Positions 39,560-49,699 of a DNA stretch of 64,000 nt are shown here, in pieces (positions within the stretch are counted from its first letter, which is position 1; each line of letters begins with the position of its first letter). Both the position numbers and the translations under genes were made by a program. The notes beneath the pieces were generated by a model, which saw nothing but the letters and a program-made list of their open reading frames with translations, made no database searches and was not told the DNA's origin. The stretch is from Natronohydrobacter sp. (GTDB lineage: Bacteria > Pseudomonadota > Alphaproteobacteria > Rhodobacterales > Rhodobacteraceae). Location of the stretch: NCBI GenBank assembly GCA_030603695.1, contig JAUVXF010000014.1, positions 1-64,000 on the forward strand, in the 5' to 3' direction.

Positions 39560-40822
39560 ATGAGCGATTACATTCAGCTTGCAGGCTTTGTGGTGATACT
39601 GCTGCTTGTTGGCGTGATCCTTGTGCGGGCCATGTCGCGGGCCGGGCAGGTGGCGGCCGCTGACGGGGCAGAGCGCGCCATGAAGGTCTATCGTGACCAG
39701 TTGTCGGAAGTGGAGCGTGACCTTGCGAGGGGCGTGCTGGACGAGGCCGAGGCCGAACGCTTGCGCCTGGAGATTTCGCGCCGCATTCTGGATCTGGACA
39801 AGGACGCCGCCGCGCGCCGTGTGGGTGCGCCCGCGCCGGTTTCCATGCAGCGCCTTGCTGTGGGTGTCATTCTGGTCACGCTGCTGGGCGGGGCGGTGCT
39901 GTATCTGGGCATGGGCATGCCTGGCAAGCGCGATATGCCGCTGGTCGCCCGCCATGCCGATGCCGAGCAAACGCGCGAGACCCGGCCGCGCCAGGCGGTG
40001 CTGGAGGAGCAGGTCGCCGCAGCCTTTCCCGATCCGGCCCCGTTTGAGGGGCGCGCGGAGCTGGAACCTATGGTTGCACAGCTGCGCGCCGCCTTGGAAC
40101 AGCGCCCTCTCGATGTGACAGGCCATAGCCTTTTGGCCCAGAACGAGGCCCGGCTTGGCAATTTCAGCGCCGCCATAGCCGCCCAGGAACGCGTGCTGGA
40201 GATACAGGGCGACAGTGCCGCGCCTCAGGACTATGCCTATCTGATCGATCTGATGGTGATCGCGGCGGGTGGATTTGTCTCGCCAGAGGCCGAAGATGTG
40301 ATCGCGCGCGTGTTGCGCCAGGATGCCGAAAACGGTGTGGCGCTGTATTATCTGGGCCGCATGTATGCCCAGACAGGCCGGCCCGACATGACATTCCGCG
40401 TCTGGCGCAGGCTGCATGATCTTAGCCCCGGCGATGCCCCCTGGATGCCCGAAATCCGCGCCGCCCTGCCCGAATTGGCCCGCATATCAGGAGAGCCGCG
40501 GTATCAACTGCCCCCGCGCCCTGCGCCGGCTGGCGCTGGCCCCAGTGCTGCTGATATCGAAGCGGCCGGGCAATTGCCCCCGCAAGAGCGCGCGCAGATG
40601 ATCGAAGGCATGGTGGATGGGCTGATGGCGCGTCTGGCCAATGATGGCGGTTCGGCAGAAGAATGGGCGCAGCTTATTGGCGCGCTGATGGTGCTGGAGC
40701 GCCGCGAACAGGCACAAGCCATCTTGCAAGAGGCCCGCACAGTCTTTGCCGCACGCGCCGAGGATTTGGCCCTCATCAATGCCGCTGCCCAAGCCGCGGG
40801 CCTTGGCGCGGCCCGACCCTGA
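39560..40822 (+). CDS. ccmI: Cytochrome c biogenesis protein CcmI
   Basis: A 420-residue membrane protein for cytochrome c maturation. Two hydrophobic helices (residues 6-24 and about 95-115) flank a cytoplasmic leucine-zipper-like loop ([24 protein letters not shown]). The periplasmic part has TPR-like helices ([35 protein letters not shown]), which bind apocytochrome c. A near-perfect aggaggt precedes the ATG. The other ccm genes are not in the window. Confidence 0.9.
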   Translation: MSDYIQLAGFVVILLLVGVILVRAMSRAGQVAAADGAERAMKVYRDQLSEVERDLARGVLDEAEAERLRLEISRRILDLDKDAAARRVGAPAPVSMQRLAVGVILVTLLGGAVLYLGMGMPGKRDMPLVARHADAEQTRETRPRQAVLEEQVAAAFPDPAPFEGRAELEPMVAQLRAALEQRPLDVTGHSLLAQNEARLGNFSAAIAAQERVLEIQGDSAAPQDYAYLIDLMVIAAGGFVSPEAEDVIARVLRQDAENGVALYYLGRMYAQTGRPDMTFRVWRRLHDLSPGDAPWMPEIRAALPELARISGEPRYQLPPRPAPAGAGPSAADIEAAGQLPPQERAQMIEGMVDGLMARLANDGGSAEEWAQLIGALMVLERREQAQAILQEARTVFAARAEDLALINAAAQAAGLGAARP

Positions 40823-41304
40823 TGGCAGTGTGGGACAATTTCGCGGATTTCGCGGCCCAATTGCGCCCGATGCAAGCCCTTGCCGGGCTTGATCTGGGGG
40901 AAAAGACGATTGGCGTGGCGGTTTCGGACAGGATGCGCGCCATCGCCACTCCGCTTCTAACTGTGCGGCGCCAGAAATTCGGGCTGGATGCCGAGGCCCT
41001 GCTGGCCATTATCGCAGAGCGCGAGATTGGTGGGCTGATCCTGGGCCTGCCGCGCAATATGGATGGCTCGGAGGGGCCGCGCTGCCAATCCACCCGCGCT
41101 TTCGCGCGCAACCTTGCCGCCAAGACGGATCTTCCCATCGGTTTTTGGGACGAACGCCTTTCCACAGTTGCGGCAGAGCGTGCGCTGCTGGAGGCCGATA
41201 CCTCGCGGCGCAAACGCGCGCTGGTGATAGATCATGTCGCGGCAGGCGTCATATTGCAGGGCGCGCTGGATCGTCTGGCCCATATGGGGGCTGCGCCATC
41301 ATGA
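40822..41304 (+). CDS. ruvX: RuvX/YqgF-type RNase H-fold resolvase
   Basis: A 160-residue protein with the YqgF fold: [15 protein letters not shown] carries the first aspartate, [17 protein letters not shown] the middle motif, and [15 protein letters not shown] with [15 protein letters not shown] the remaining acids. E. coli YqgF is involved in 16S rRNA 5' end processing and the family is also proposed to act on Holliday junctions. It overlaps ccmI by one base (TGATG). Confidence 0.9.
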   Translation: MAVWDNFADFAAQLRPMQALAGLDLGEKTIGVAVSDRMRAIATPLLTVRRQKFGLDAEALLAIIAEREIGGLILGLPRNMDGSEGPRCQSTRAFARNLAAKTDLPIGFWDERLSTVAAERALLEADTSRRKRALVIDHVAAGVILQGALDRLAHMGAAPS

Positions 41305-41377
41305 CGGGGGGGCGGCACAGGGCTGGCTTTTGCCACCGCCGGGTTTATCTGATTGCATCAGGCAAAGAGCAGATTAA

Positions 41378-41620
41378 ATGACGGACAACATCTGGAAACG
41401 CGACGAAATCGAAAGCCCCTGCATAAAGATCTGCGTCATCCACCCCGAAGCACGGCTGTGCACGGGCTGTTTGCGCAGTATCGATGAAATCACCCAATGG
41501 TCACGCCTTGGCGCAGAGGCACGGCGCGCTGTCATGGCCGAATTGCCTGCACGCGCCGCGCGCCTTACCCAACGCCGCGGTGGGCGCGCGGCACGCTTGC
41601 GCCAGACACCGCCTGCCTAA
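41378..41620 (+). CDS. DUF1289 small protein
   Basis: An 80-residue protein with the DUF1289 motif: ESPCIKICVIHPEARLC, then TGCLRSIDEITQW. The cysteines probably bind a metal. Function unknown; a common small gene in Proteobacteria. The tail is Arg-rich. It ends just before the second intergenic repeat, which likely terminates it. Confidence 0.88.
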   Translation: MTDNIWKRDEIESPCIKICVIHPEARLCTGCLRSIDEITQWSRLGAEARRAVMAELPARAARLTQRRGGRAARLRQTPPA

Positions 41621-41671
41621 AGTCGGCGCAAACTCACAAATCCCCTATGAAAGGCAGGCTCTGGCACTGCC

Positions 41672-41761
41672 TCCACATTCATCTTGGCCCAAATATCCAC
41701 GGGGATTTTCAAGGGGGGCATGCCCCCCTTGAAGCGGGGGTGCGGGGGCGGCAGCCCCCGC
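41672..41761 (-). repeat. Intergenic repeat copy 2 with nested 26-bp palindrome
   Basis: On the minus strand it reads hairpin GGGGGCTGCCGCCCCC, then GCACCCCCGC, a perfect 26-bp palindrome (41708-41733) and GGATATTTGGGCCAAGATGAA. It is the same element as at 38036-38089 but with the palindrome inserted between its two halves. It fills the gap between convergent DUF1289 and EVE genes, so it may act as a bidirectional terminator. Confidence 0.7.
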
Positions 41762-41771
41762 TGCTTTCCCC

Positions 41772-42191
41772 TTACTCCGGCACCCCGCCCATGTGGCAGA
41801 TACGCGCCCATTGCGCAGGGCTGACAGGCTGCACCGAGAGGCGCGGCAGGCGGATCAGCGCCATATCCGCCAAATCCGGTTCTGCCTTGCAGGCGCTCAA
41901 GGTCACGGGGCGGGGCAGGGCCATCAGGGCGCGCACATCCACACAGTCCCAGCGCGGGTCTTGCGCACCGCGCTCCGGGTGGGCCTCGGCGCAGATTTCG
42001 CAAATCCCCACCACGGCTTTCTCGCTTTGGCTGTGGTAGAAGAAGGCACGATCACCAATGCGCATCTCGCGCATATGGTTGCGGGCCTGATAGTTGCGCA
42101 CCCCGTCCCATTCTTCGCCTTCCGCACCTTTTGCCACCAGATCGGCCCAGCCAAAGGTGTCAGGCTCGGATTTCAGCAGCCAGTAGCGCAT
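41772..42191 (-). CDS. EVE domain protein
   Basis: A 139-residue EVE-domain (PUA-like) protein starting MRYWLLKSEPDTFGWADL, followed by WDGVRNYQARNHMREM and RAFFYHSQ. EVE domains read modified bases, such as methylated cytosine, in DNA or RNA. Start is the ATG at 42191, which overlaps the stop of the YciI gene; the frame is open a little further upstream. Its target in this organism is unknown. Confidence 0.88.
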   Translation of the reverse strand: MRYWLLKSEPDTFGWADLVAKGAEGEEWDGVRNYQARNHMREMRIGDRAFFYHSQSEKAVVGICEICAEAHPERGAQDPRWDCVDVRALMALPRPVTLSACKAEPDLADMALIRLPRLSVQPVSPAQWARICHMGGVPE

Positions 42192-42466
42192 CAACCGATA
42201 ACCTTTTTCCATTCCTGCACATGGGTTGCAGCAAAAAGGCCCGCCTGTGCATAGGGATCAGCGGCGCTCCAGTCTTTGGCCGCTTGCAGGTCGGGCAGAT
42301 CCAGCACCAGAAGCGATCCGGCCATCTGCCCTTCCTCATCCAGCAGCGGGCCTGCCTGCAACACGCAGCCTGTTTGCGTGATATAGTCCAGATGGGCCGT
42401 GCGTGTGGCTTGGCGCAGCGCCAGCGCGCCGGGTTTGTCTGTGCAGTGAACCATAAACAAGGGCAT
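42191..42466 (-). CDS. YciI-like protein
   Basis: A 91-residue ferredoxin-like protein starting MPLFMVHCTDKPGALALRQ. Conserved family pieces are the histidine in RTAHLDYI and the late DPYAQAGLFAATHVQEW. YciI-like proteins may be lyases or detoxifying enzymes; the reaction is unknown. The ATG at 42466 has aaagga nine bases upstream; an ATG at 42484 that overlaps gpsA is possible. Confidence 0.85.
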   Translation of the reverse strand: MPLFMVHCTDKPGALALRQATRTAHLDYITQTGCVLQAGPLLDEEGQMAGSLLVLDLPDLQAAKDWSAADPYAQAGLFAATHVQEWKKVIG

Positions 42467-42480
42467 GGGCAGGGTTCCTT

Positions 42481-43431
42481 TCATTCATCGGTCAGGGGGC
42501 GCGTCAGCAGGGCCGCGCGCGCCTCGGTCAAGCTTAATCTGCCCTCGGTCAGGGCGGCAACCATGCGGGTAATCGGCATGTCCAGCCCGCGCGCCTGTGC
42601 CAGCCGCGCCACGGCGCGGGCGGTTGCCACACCTTCCACAGTGGTGGTGCGGTCAAACTCCAGCCCTTGGCCCAAGGCAAGCCCATAGCGGAAATTGCGC
42701 GATTTCTCCGATCCGCATGTCAGGATCAGATCGCCCAGCCCCGACAGCCCGGCCAATGTGGCAGTTTGCGCCCCAAGGCTCAGGGCAAGGCGCTGCATTT
42801 CCGCATAGCCGCGCGCCATGAGGGCCGCGCGCGCGGATTCGCCCAGCCCCGCGCCGATGGTCACGCCTGCGGCAATGGCGATCACGTTTTTCAGCGCTCC
42901 GCCCAATTCCGCCCCGATCACATCGGAATTGCGATAAAGCCGCAATGTCGGGGTGGAAAGCCGTTCTTGCAGCATATGCCCCAGGCCTTTATCGGCGCAG
43001 GCCAGTGTCAGCGCGGTGGGCAGCCCACGCGCGATGTCTTCGGCAAAGCTGGGGCCTGTCAACAGGGCCACGCCTGTTTGTGGCAGGATAGTGCGGATCA
43101 CCCCCACAGGCCCGATCATCAGATCCAGATCCACCCCTTTGGCGCAGGCCACAAGGGTGCGCCCGGCCAGATGGGCGCGGTTGGTCTCTACAAAGCTGCG
43201 GGTTTGTTGCATGGGGATTGCCAAAAGCACAATATCGGCCTGCACCTGCGCCAGATCCGACGTAACGCGCAGCGATGCCGGCAGCCGCACGCCCGGCAAT
43301 CTGTCGGTATTTTCGCGGCCAGTTTGCATATATGCGGCCTGATCCGGGTCGCGGCACCAAAGCTGCGTGGCATCCAGCGTGCAGGCCAGCGCTGTTCCGA
43401 AAGCCCCTGCGCCCAGAATTGCAATGCTCAT
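42481..43431 (-). CDS. gpsA: Glycerol-3-phosphate dehydrogenase (NAD(P)+)
   Basis: A 316-residue enzyme that makes sn-glycerol-3-phosphate for phospholipids. The N-terminal NAD site is [13 protein letters not shown]. The catalytic lysine lies in [13 protein letters not shown], and [16 protein letters not shown] and [21 protein letters not shown] are family signatures. The gene overlaps tsaD (ATGA) upstream, and an operon runs tsaD-gpsA-yciI-EVE. Confidence 0.95.
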   Translation of the reverse strand: MSIAILGAGAFGTALACTLDATQLWCRDPDQAAYMQTGRENTDRLPGVRLPASLRVTSDLAQVQADIVLLAIPMQQTRSFVETNRAHLAGRTLVACAKGVDLDLMIGPVGVIRTILPQTGVALLTGPSFAEDIARGLPTALTLACADKGLGHMLQERLSTPTLRLYRNSDVIGAELGGALKNVIAIAAGVTIGAGLGESARAALMARGYAEMQRLALSLGAQTATLAGLSGLGDLILTCGSEKSRNFRYGLALGQGLEFDRTTTVEGVATARAVARLAQARGLDMPITRMVAALTEGRLSLTEARAALLTRPLTDE

Positions 43432-44552
43432 GCCTTGGCCCCTTTCTTGCCAGAGCCAAGAAGCGGCGCGGCGCTGGTATCAAGCGGCCAACGGGGCCTT
43501 GCCGTGAAATCCTGCATGATGGGCGCGCCGCTGCGGATCTGTTCAATCCCGGCCCATGCGATCATGGCGGCGTTATCGGTGCACAGCGCCAGTGGCGGCG
43601 CGTCAAACCGGGCGCCTGCTTGTGTGGCCATCTGTTCCAGTGCGGCGCGCAGCACTTTGTTGGCGGCCACGCCACCCGCCACGGCAAAGACGGGCTGTGC
43701 GGGTTGGCTTTGCAGATAGATGGCCAGCGCCCGGCGGGCTTTTTCGGCCAGCACATCGGCCACAGCCGCCTGAAAGCTGGCGCAAAGATCGGCGCGGTCA
43801 GCGGCGCGCAGCCCGCCGGCCTCTGCCATCAGGGCATCGCGCGTGCGCAGCACGGCGGTTTTCAGGCCGGAAAACGACATATCACACCCCGGCCTGTCCA
43901 GCAGAGGGCGCGGCAGGGCAAAGCGGACGGGATTGCCTGTAAGCGCGGTGCGTTCCACTTCAGGCCCGCCGGGTTGGGGCAGCGCCAGAAGTTTTGCAAC
44001 CTTGTCAAATGCTTCTCCCGGTGCATCGTCTATCGTGCCGCCAAGGCGGGTAAATGCCTCTGGCCCATCTACCTGCAAGAACTGGCAATGCCCGCCAGAG
44101 ACCAGAAGCATCAGATAGGGAAATGCGGTGTCACCTGTCAGGCGCGGTGTCAGGGCATGGCCTGCCAGATGATTGACGCCAATCAGCGGCAGGCCCGTGG
44201 CCGCTGCAATCCCGCGCGCGGCCATCACCCCCGACAGCACCCCGCCAATCAACCCCGGCCCGGCCGTGACGGCGATGGCGTCCAGATCATTCAGCCCGCA
44301 GCCGGCCTGCGCAAGTGCGGCTTCTATTGCATGGTCAATCTTTTCGGCATGGGCGCGCGCGGCCAGTTCTGGCACCACCCCGCCAAAGCCTGCATGCAAT
44401 TCTGTTTGTCCCCAGACAATGCTGGACAGGATTTCGGGCCGGGCAGGGGGGGCATGGCGGATCACGGCACTTGCGGTATCATCGCAAGAGCTTTCAATCC
44501 CCAATACCGTCAGGGGCAGATGCGCTGCGTCTGGCAAGGAAGGGGGCGTCAT
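43428..44552 (-). CDS. tsaD: tRNA N6-threonylcarbamoyladenosine synthase subunit TsaD
   Basis: A 374-residue ASKHA-fold enzyme that transfers threonylcarbamoyl to A37 of ANN-decoding tRNAs. The opening [14 protein letters not shown] and the metal-site [13 protein letters not shown] are diagnostic, with [13 protein letters not shown] and a late [11 protein letters not shown]. Start is ATG 44552 behind aggac; the open frame upstream runs into the divergent promoter region. Its product is the substrate of TrmO, encoded at 8365-8847. Confidence 0.95.
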   Translation of the reverse strand: MTPPSLPDAAHLPLTVLGIESSCDDTASAVIRHAPPARPEILSSIVWGQTELHAGFGGVVPELAARAHAEKIDHAIEAALAQAGCGLNDLDAIAVTAGPGLIGGVLSGVMAARGIAAATGLPLIGVNHLAGHALTPRLTGDTAFPYLMLLVSGGHCQFLQVDGPEAFTRLGGTIDDAPGEAFDKVAKLLALPQPGGPEVERTALTGNPVRFALPRPLLDRPGCDMSFSGLKTAVLRTRDALMAEAGGLRAADRADLCASFQAAVADVLAEKARRALAIYLQSQPAQPVFAVAGGVAANKVLRAALEQMATQAGARFDAPPLALCTDNAAMIAWAGIEQIRSGAPIMQDFTARPRWPLDTSAAPLLGSGKKGAKA

Positions 44553-44658
44553 GTCCTGCTCTGGTTGCAAATGCTGTTGCTTTCCAGCTACCACTGGCAA
44601 GGCGCGGGAACAATGCCACTTGCGCCTGTCCTGTTCACAGTGATTCAAGGCGATTTCC

Positions 44659-45405
44659 ATGCAAGCCCCGCCGCCCTGCCTGCTACTGACCCGCCCGCAA
44701 CAGGATGCGCAGCGCTTTGCCGATCAGGCGCGCGCTGAGGGATGGGCCGGGGATATCCTGATATCACCCTTGCTGGAGATCATCCTGTATCCCCCGCCAG
44801 AGGCCGATCTGGCGCATGCGCGAAGTCTGGTGCTCACCTCTCAGCATGGGGTTGCGGCCTTGGTGGGGGCCACATTGCGGCGGGATTGGCCCGTATGGGC
44901 CGTAGGGCCACGCACGGCGCAGGCCGCGCGCGCGGCAGGGTTTGCGCAGGTGCATGAAGCGGGCGGCGATGCCGCCGCGCTGTTGCGCGATCTGGTGCAA
45001 AACCCGCCACCGCCGCCTGTCTTGCATCTGCGCGGCGCGCATGTGGCAACAGATATTGCGCAGGTGTTGCAGGGCAAAGGGCAGCAAGCCGAGGGGATTG
45101 TCGTTTATGCGCAGCGGCCCTCTGCGCTGTCGCCCGCAGCCCTTGCCCGGCTGGAGGCCGGGGGCGATGTGGTGCTGCCTGTTTTTTCGCCACGCTCTGC
45201 GCAGCTGCTGGCCAAGGCTTTGGCCGGGGTGTCACATGCGCAGACGCGGCTATATCCTGTTGCAATCAGTGCGGCCGCGGCCGCCCCTTTGGATGGGTTG
45301 GGTCTGATGCCGTGCCAGATCGCCACACAGCCCGACATGCCTGCCATGTGTGCCGCCTTGGCTGCGACACAGGCGAAGCTTGAGCCTTGGGCGAAGCCGC
45401 GATAA
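44659..45405 (+). CDS. hemD: Uroporphyrinogen-III synthase
   Basis: A 248-residue two-lobed enzyme that closes and flips ring D to give uroporphyrinogen III. Family features are the opening [26 protein letters not shown], and [15 protein letters not shown]; HemD is otherwise poorly conserved. Placement divergent from tsaD and ahead of a mitofilin-like and a HemY gene is the usual alphaproteobacterial order, which supports the call. Confidence 0.88.
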   Translation: MQAPPPCLLLTRPQQDAQRFADQARAEGWAGDILISPLLEIILYPPPEADLAHARSLVLTSQHGVAALVGATLRRDWPVWAVGPRTAQAARAAGFAQVHEAGGDAAALLRDLVQNPPPPPVLHLRGAHVATDIAQVLQGKGQQAEGIVVYAQRPSALSPAALARLEAGGDVVLPVFSPRSAQLLAKALAGVSHAQTRLYPVAISAAAAAPLDGLGLMPCQIATQPDMPAMCAALAATQAKLEPWAKPR

Positions 45406-45460
45406 GGTATCCCCAAGGGGTGAGGCGCTGCTTTGCGGCATTGGGATTGGAGAGAGCATT

Positions 45461-46804
45461 TTGGCGCGAAAAACGATCAGCAAGAACACCTCTGACAAAG
45501 CTGCATCGCCAGAGGAGGGCGCTTCGGATAAGCCTGTGGCGCAACGTGATGCGCCTGATGCAAGCAATGCACCATCCCTGCCAGAGCAAGAGCCTGTGAC
45601 AGAGGGCGCCACGGCAAAGGATGCGCAGGGTTCTGCACAGACCGATTCGGCCCAGCCCGAAGGCAGCGCGCAAGCCATGCCTGCACCCGGCACCGATGCG
45701 GCAGAGGCGCAAGACAGTGCAGCGCTGTCCCAAGAGGCAACACCGCCCGACAGCAGCACGGAAGCGCCGCCAAGTGAAGCACAAGTAGCGGCTGGCCCTG
45801 TTGCCCCTACTGATACCGAAGCCACACAGAGCAAAGCCACACAGAGCAAAGCGCCCCGGCAGACGCCACCGCCTGCCAGTTCTGCGCCCGCCGCAAAATC
45901 GGGTATGCTGCCTTTGATACTGGGCGGGGTTCTGGCGGGTGGCTTGGGCTATGGCGCACATTATCTGACCAGCGGCAGCACAACTGCCGCACCAGAACTT
46001 GACACCATGCGCAGCGAAATTGCCGCGCTGCGGGCCGCACTTCCAGTTACTGCGCCGATAGAGGCAGAACTGGCCGAACTGCGGGCAGAATTGGCAGGGG
46101 TTGCCACGCCGGAACTGACGCCCGGCGATCTGGACGCGCTGGCGGCGCAATTGCGCGCTGAATTCGCGCAGACAGAAACACCCGCAGATGTGGAGCCTTT
46201 GCAAACGGCCCTTGCCGCAACGCAATCCCGCATGGATGCGCTGGAAGCAGATTTGGCCGAATTGCGCGAATTGGCCGAACGCCGCGTAGCGCAAGCGGAA
46301 GCGGCGATTGATGCGGCAGTGGCTGCGGCGGGACTTGATTCGTTGCGTGCCGCCTTGGAAACAGGCGCGCCCTTTCCCGATGCTGTAACGCGATTGCGCG
46401 ATGCCGGAATAGATGTGCCTGAGGTATTCACGGCCTCTGCCGCTGGTGGAATTGCAACCATGGATGCCCTGCAAGAGGGCTTTGCCGATGCTGCGCGCGC
46501 GGCCTTGCGCGTGGCGCTTCAGGATGCGCCCGCCGAAACAACCGTGGATCGGTTGGGCAATTTCCTGCGTGCGCAGGTTGGCGCGCGTTCCACTACACCG
46601 CGCGAGGGGGATGACCCGGATGCTGTGTTGTCACGCGCCGGCGCGGCCTTGGAACGCAGCGATCTGGACGCTGCCTTGTCAGAGATTGCCGCATTGCCAG
46701 ACCCTGCCAAGGCGGCCATGGGCGATTGGCTGGCACGCGCGCAAACGCGCAGCGCTGCCCTTGCCGCATTGCCAGACCTCGCGACCGCGATCACGCCAGA
46801 GTAG
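45461..46804 (+). CDS. Mitofilin/Mic60-like membrane protein
   Basis: A 447-residue inner-membrane protein. Residues 1-145 are Ala/Pro/Glu/Ser-rich and disordered, then one membrane helix (LPLILGGVLAGGLGYGAHYL, about 150-170). The periplasmic part is a coiled coil (AELAELRAELAG, LEADLAELRELAERRVAQAEA) and a C-terminal helical domain. This layout and the position between hemD and hemY fit the alphaproteobacterial Mic60/HemX-like family, which shapes inner membranes. Start is a TTG at 45461 with ggagagag close by; no ATG fits. The start is somewhat uncertain. Confidence 0.8.
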   Translation: MARKTISKNTSDKAASPEEGASDKPVAQRDAPDASNAPSLPEQEPVTEGATAKDAQGSAQTDSAQPEGSAQAMPAPGTDAAEAQDSAALSQEATPPDSSTEAPPSEAQVAAGPVAPTDTEATQSKATQSKAPRQTPPPASSAPAAKSGMLPLILGGVLAGGLGYGAHYLTSGSTTAAPELDTMRSEIAALRAALPVTAPIEAELAELRAELAGVATPELTPGDLDALAAQLRAEFAQTETPADVEPLQTALAATQSRMDALEADLAELRELAERRVAQAEAAIDAAVAAAGLDSLRAALETGAPFPDAVTRLRDAGIDVPEVFTASAAGGIATMDALQEGFADAARAALRVALQDAPAETTVDRLGNFLRAQVGARSTTPREGDDPDAVLSRAGAALERSDLDAALSEIAALPDPAKAAMGDWLARAQTRSAALAALPDLATAITPE

Positions 46805-46819
46805 AGTAAGGAAACCCCC

Positions 46820-48277
46820 ATGTTCTGGACTATCTTCAAAATCCTTCTCTTTGTGGCGCTGGTGCTGGCTTTGGCCTATGGTGCCGGGCAATTGATGGAT
46901 AGCGATCAGACCATAGGTTTGCGCATTCTGGATATGGAGTTTGTGCTTGGGCCAATTCAGGCGCTGGTGGCGCTGGCCCTGTTTACAGCGGCCGTCTGGC
47001 TGGCGCTGAAGCTGATGGGCCTTGCTCTGGCAGTGTTGCGCTTCATGAATGGCGATGAAACAGCCGTGCGGCGGTTTTTCACCCGCAACCGTGAAAAGCG
47101 CGGCCTTGATGCGTTGCTTTCTGCCCTGATCGCGCAGGCCGAGGGGGATGGCAAGACGGCCATCGCCAAGGCCGAAAAGGCGCATAAGCTGCTTAACCGC
47201 CCGGTGATGACCCAACTTATCGTGGCACAAGCCGCAGAGATGAAGGGCAATCGCGCGCTGGCAGAAGAAAGCTACAAGGCGCTTTTGGCCGATAATCGTA
47301 GCCGCTTTGTGGCCGTGCAAGGGCTGATCCGGGCGAAGCTGGAACAGGGTGACAAGGACAAGGCGCGCGCCTTGGCCGCAAAGGCGCTGGAAATGCAGCC
47401 CGCCCATGAAGCCACGCAAAACACATTGTTGCAGTTGCAAACCGATGCCGAAGATTGGGCCGGTGCGCGTAAAACGCTGATGACAAAGAAATCCTCTGGT
47501 CATTTGCCGCGCGATGTCTGGCGCAGGCGCGATGCACTGCTGGCCCTGCAAGATGCCGAAGGATTGGCCGCCAAGGGCGATCTGACGCGCGGGCGCGAAG
47601 CTGCGATTGAAGCCAATCGCCTGTCGCCCGATCTGATTCCGGCGGCAGTTGCTGCGGCGCAAGCCTTGGTGGCGCAGGGCAAGGGCAGCTATGCGGCGAA
47701 GGTGCTCAAGAAAGCATGGAAAACGCAGCCCCATCCCGAACTTGCCGCCGCTTTTGCCGCAATCGAACCGGCAGAGACGCCAACGCAGCGACTCGGGCGT
47801 TTCGAGAAACTGATGCGCCTGCAACCGGATGCAGATGAATCAAAGCTTTTGCGTGCTGAATTGCTGATAGCCGCAGAGGATTTCCCCGCTGCGCGCCGCG
47901 CGCTTGGGGATATGTGTGATCGCAACCCTAGCTTGCGCGCGCTGACAATCATGGCCGCGATCGAGCGGGGGGAAGGCGCAGATGATGCCGTGGTGCGCGG
48001 CTGGCTGGCACGCGCCCTGACAGCCAAGCGTGGCCCGCAATGGGTCTGCGCCAAATGCCAGCATGTGCATGCAAGCTGGCAAGCTGTTTGCGACAATTGC
48101 GGTGCCTTCGATACGCTGGAATGGCGCGAGGCCCCCGACAGTTCCGGCCCCTCTGCCACACAGACAGAGCTTTTGCCACTGATCGTGGGCAGCCTGCCAA
48201 AGCCCGCCGCACCAGAGGCCGAATTGCTGGATGCCGATGCCGAAGAAGCGCTGTCTGGAGAGAAAAAACTTTCCTGA
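46820..48277 (+). CDS. HemY-like TPR membrane protein
   Basis: A 485-residue protein with two N-terminal membrane helices (residues 2-22 and 42-65) and a large TPR region (YKALLADNRSRFVAVQGLIRAKLEQ is one stretch, here cut short). The C-terminal third has a CAKCQHVHASWQAVCDNC zinc-ribbon-like motif near residue 410. HemY-like proteins accompany late haem-synthesis genes but are not protoporphyrinogen oxidases. It follows the mitofilin-like gene by 15 bases and ends an operon with hemD. Confidence 0.88.
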   Translation: MFWTIFKILLFVALVLALAYGAGQLMDSDQTIGLRILDMEFVLGPIQALVALALFTAAVWLALKLMGLALAVLRFMNGDETAVRRFFTRNREKRGLDALLSALIAQAEGDGKTAIAKAEKAHKLLNRPVMTQLIVAQAAEMKGNRALAEESYKALLADNRSRFVAVQGLIRAKLEQGDKDKARALAAKALEMQPAHEATQNTLLQLQTDAEDWAGARKTLMTKKSSGHLPRDVWRRRDALLALQDAEGLAAKGDLTRGREAAIEANRLSPDLIPAAVAAAQALVAQGKGSYAAKVLKKAWKTQPHPELAAAFAAIEPAETPTQRLGRFEKLMRLQPDADESKLLRAELLIAAEDFPAARRALGDMCDRNPSLRALTIMAAIERGEGADDAVVRGWLARALTAKRGPQWVCAKCQHVHASWQAVCDNCGAFDTLEWREAPDSSGPSATQTELLPLIVGSLPKPAAPEAELLDADAEEALSGEKKLS

Positions 48278-48324
48278 TGGGTCTGGTCGGCGCTGATAAC
48301 CAGTGCTAAAGACCTGCTCGGTTG

Positions 48325-48400
48325 GCCGCTGTAGCTCAGATGGTAGAGCACGTCATTCGTAATGATGGGGTCGGGGGTTCGAGTCCCTTCAGCGGCACCA
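48325..48400 (+). tRNA. tRNA-Thr (anticodon CGT)
   Basis: A full cloverleaf: acceptor GCCGCTG pairs with CAGCGGC, D-arm GCTC/GAGC, anticodon loop TTCGTAA (CGT reads ACG), T-arm loop TTCGAGT, and an encoded CCA. Anticodon stem has one G-T pair. Confident call from structure. Confidence 0.95.
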
Positions 48401-49013
48401 GTGAAACCAAGCATATGGTTTTGAGGGTTAAAGCGGGACAGGCGTTTGGTTTATCCCTTGATTGCGCATATTTTATAGGTTGCTTGAAACTGCGGCCCCA
48501 ACCCCCAAGGCTTTGCTGTTTTTCCAAGCTTCACTGGGTAAGCCGCCACCCTTCAGCAGTGCTTCGCATGCCTTCCAGTCGAACGATGCCTGCGCACACC
48601 CAGCCAAGCGCTTGCCTGCAATCCGAATAATTTGTGGTCGTGTTTGTTCGGGAAAAAGGCTGGTGGTGCTGGTATCCTGTGCGAAGGCCCGCAGCACAGC
48701 CATTGTGCATGTGGTTGGCGCACGGAAAGGTGAATTGCTGCCTGAGTGGCGTGCCGGGCGCCCAGATATTCCCGGCTTGCCTGACAGCTTGCCAGTGGCA
48801 CCTTATCTGGTGATGCTTGGTGCGGATTGTGCTGTGGGCTGTGGATCACAGCAAGAATTTGGGGTCGCTATGCAGATTCCACAGCAAGCGTTGGATGGTG
48901 ACGTTCTAGGGCGTAATCGGGCAGTGCCCTTGCAGAGGTGAAGCCGCGCAACACTTGACTTACGGCCACAAAGCCATTGCAACAGGGAAGGGGCTGGCAA
49001 AGGAGTGTCTGAG
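48401..49013. other. Long stretch after tRNA-Thr without a confident gene
   Basis: Two overlapping open frames are visible: a 76-residue minus-strand frame at 48473-48703 and a longer plus-strand frame at 48462-48941. Neither has a convincing ribosome site, and I recognise no domain in either. The stretch may be decayed coding sequence next to a tRNA. No repeats or clear promoters seen. Confidence 0.4.
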
Positions 49014-49532
49014 ATGAAGAGTTTGGGAATGGCGATTGTCGTCCTTGGTGTTCTTGGGCTTGGGTATTTCTATCTTGTCAGGTCGGATCTGCCTGTGCCG
49101 TCACAAACCGCGCCGGGTGTGGCACCGCCTGTTGCAGATGTCATAACCGCACCACCCGGCCCGGCCCCAGACGCGCCTTCGGACAGCGCGCAGCTCGCGT
49201 CAGAGCCAGAGATGACCGAAGACGCGCTTTTGGAGGGTCTGACGGCGGATTTGCGCGAAGCCCTGCCCGAAACCATCAATGAACGGCTAACGCTTCGCGA
49301 TGCAATCTTCTTGCCGCGCATGCGAATTCTGGAACTGATTTATGTAACATCAGAGTCCGATTCGCGTGGTGTTGCCGCCGATGTCAGAAATCTTGTTGCT
49401 GGCAGGGCCGAGGCAATTTGCCAGCAAGGGCGCGCAATGTTCGAGTTGGGCGTGACGCTGCGCAACAGTTTTGTATCCCAAGATGGAACGCTCTTTCAGC
49501 GTATTTACACGCTGCCTGAAGATTGCCTGTAG
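49014..49532 (+). CDS. Unknown membrane-anchored protein
   Basis: A 172-residue protein with one N-terminal hydrophobic helix (residues 3-22, MAIVVLGVLGLGYFYLVR), then a Pro/Ala-rich linker to about residue 70 and a small periplasmic domain with two cysteines (AICQQGRAMFELG and LPEDCL). The ATG at 49014 has aaaggag nine bases upstream; a GTG at 49005 overlaps that site and is less likely. No family recognised. The following OmpA-type gene is on the same strand, 167 bases on. Confidence 0.7.
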   Translation: MKSLGMAIVVLGVLGLGYFYLVRSDLPVPSQTAPGVAPPVADVITAPPGPAPDAPSDSAQLASEPEMTEDALLEGLTADLREALPETINERLTLRDAIFLPRMRILELIYVTSESDSRGVAADVRNLVAGRAEAICQQGRAMFELGVTLRNSFVSQDGTLFQRIYTLPEDCL

Positions 49533-49699
49533 CCCCAGCCCTGTGATGGGCAATCGGGTTGATATTGGATAACATCCGCAACAAGGCTAGGTTTTGGTCA
49601 CAGTCTGCGCTGCGCCTTTGACTGTAAATTGTGCCGTGTCAGGTTTCAATCCGCAGCCCAGCCATTGCTTGCCCTATGGGAAAGACCGAAGGAAAACAC

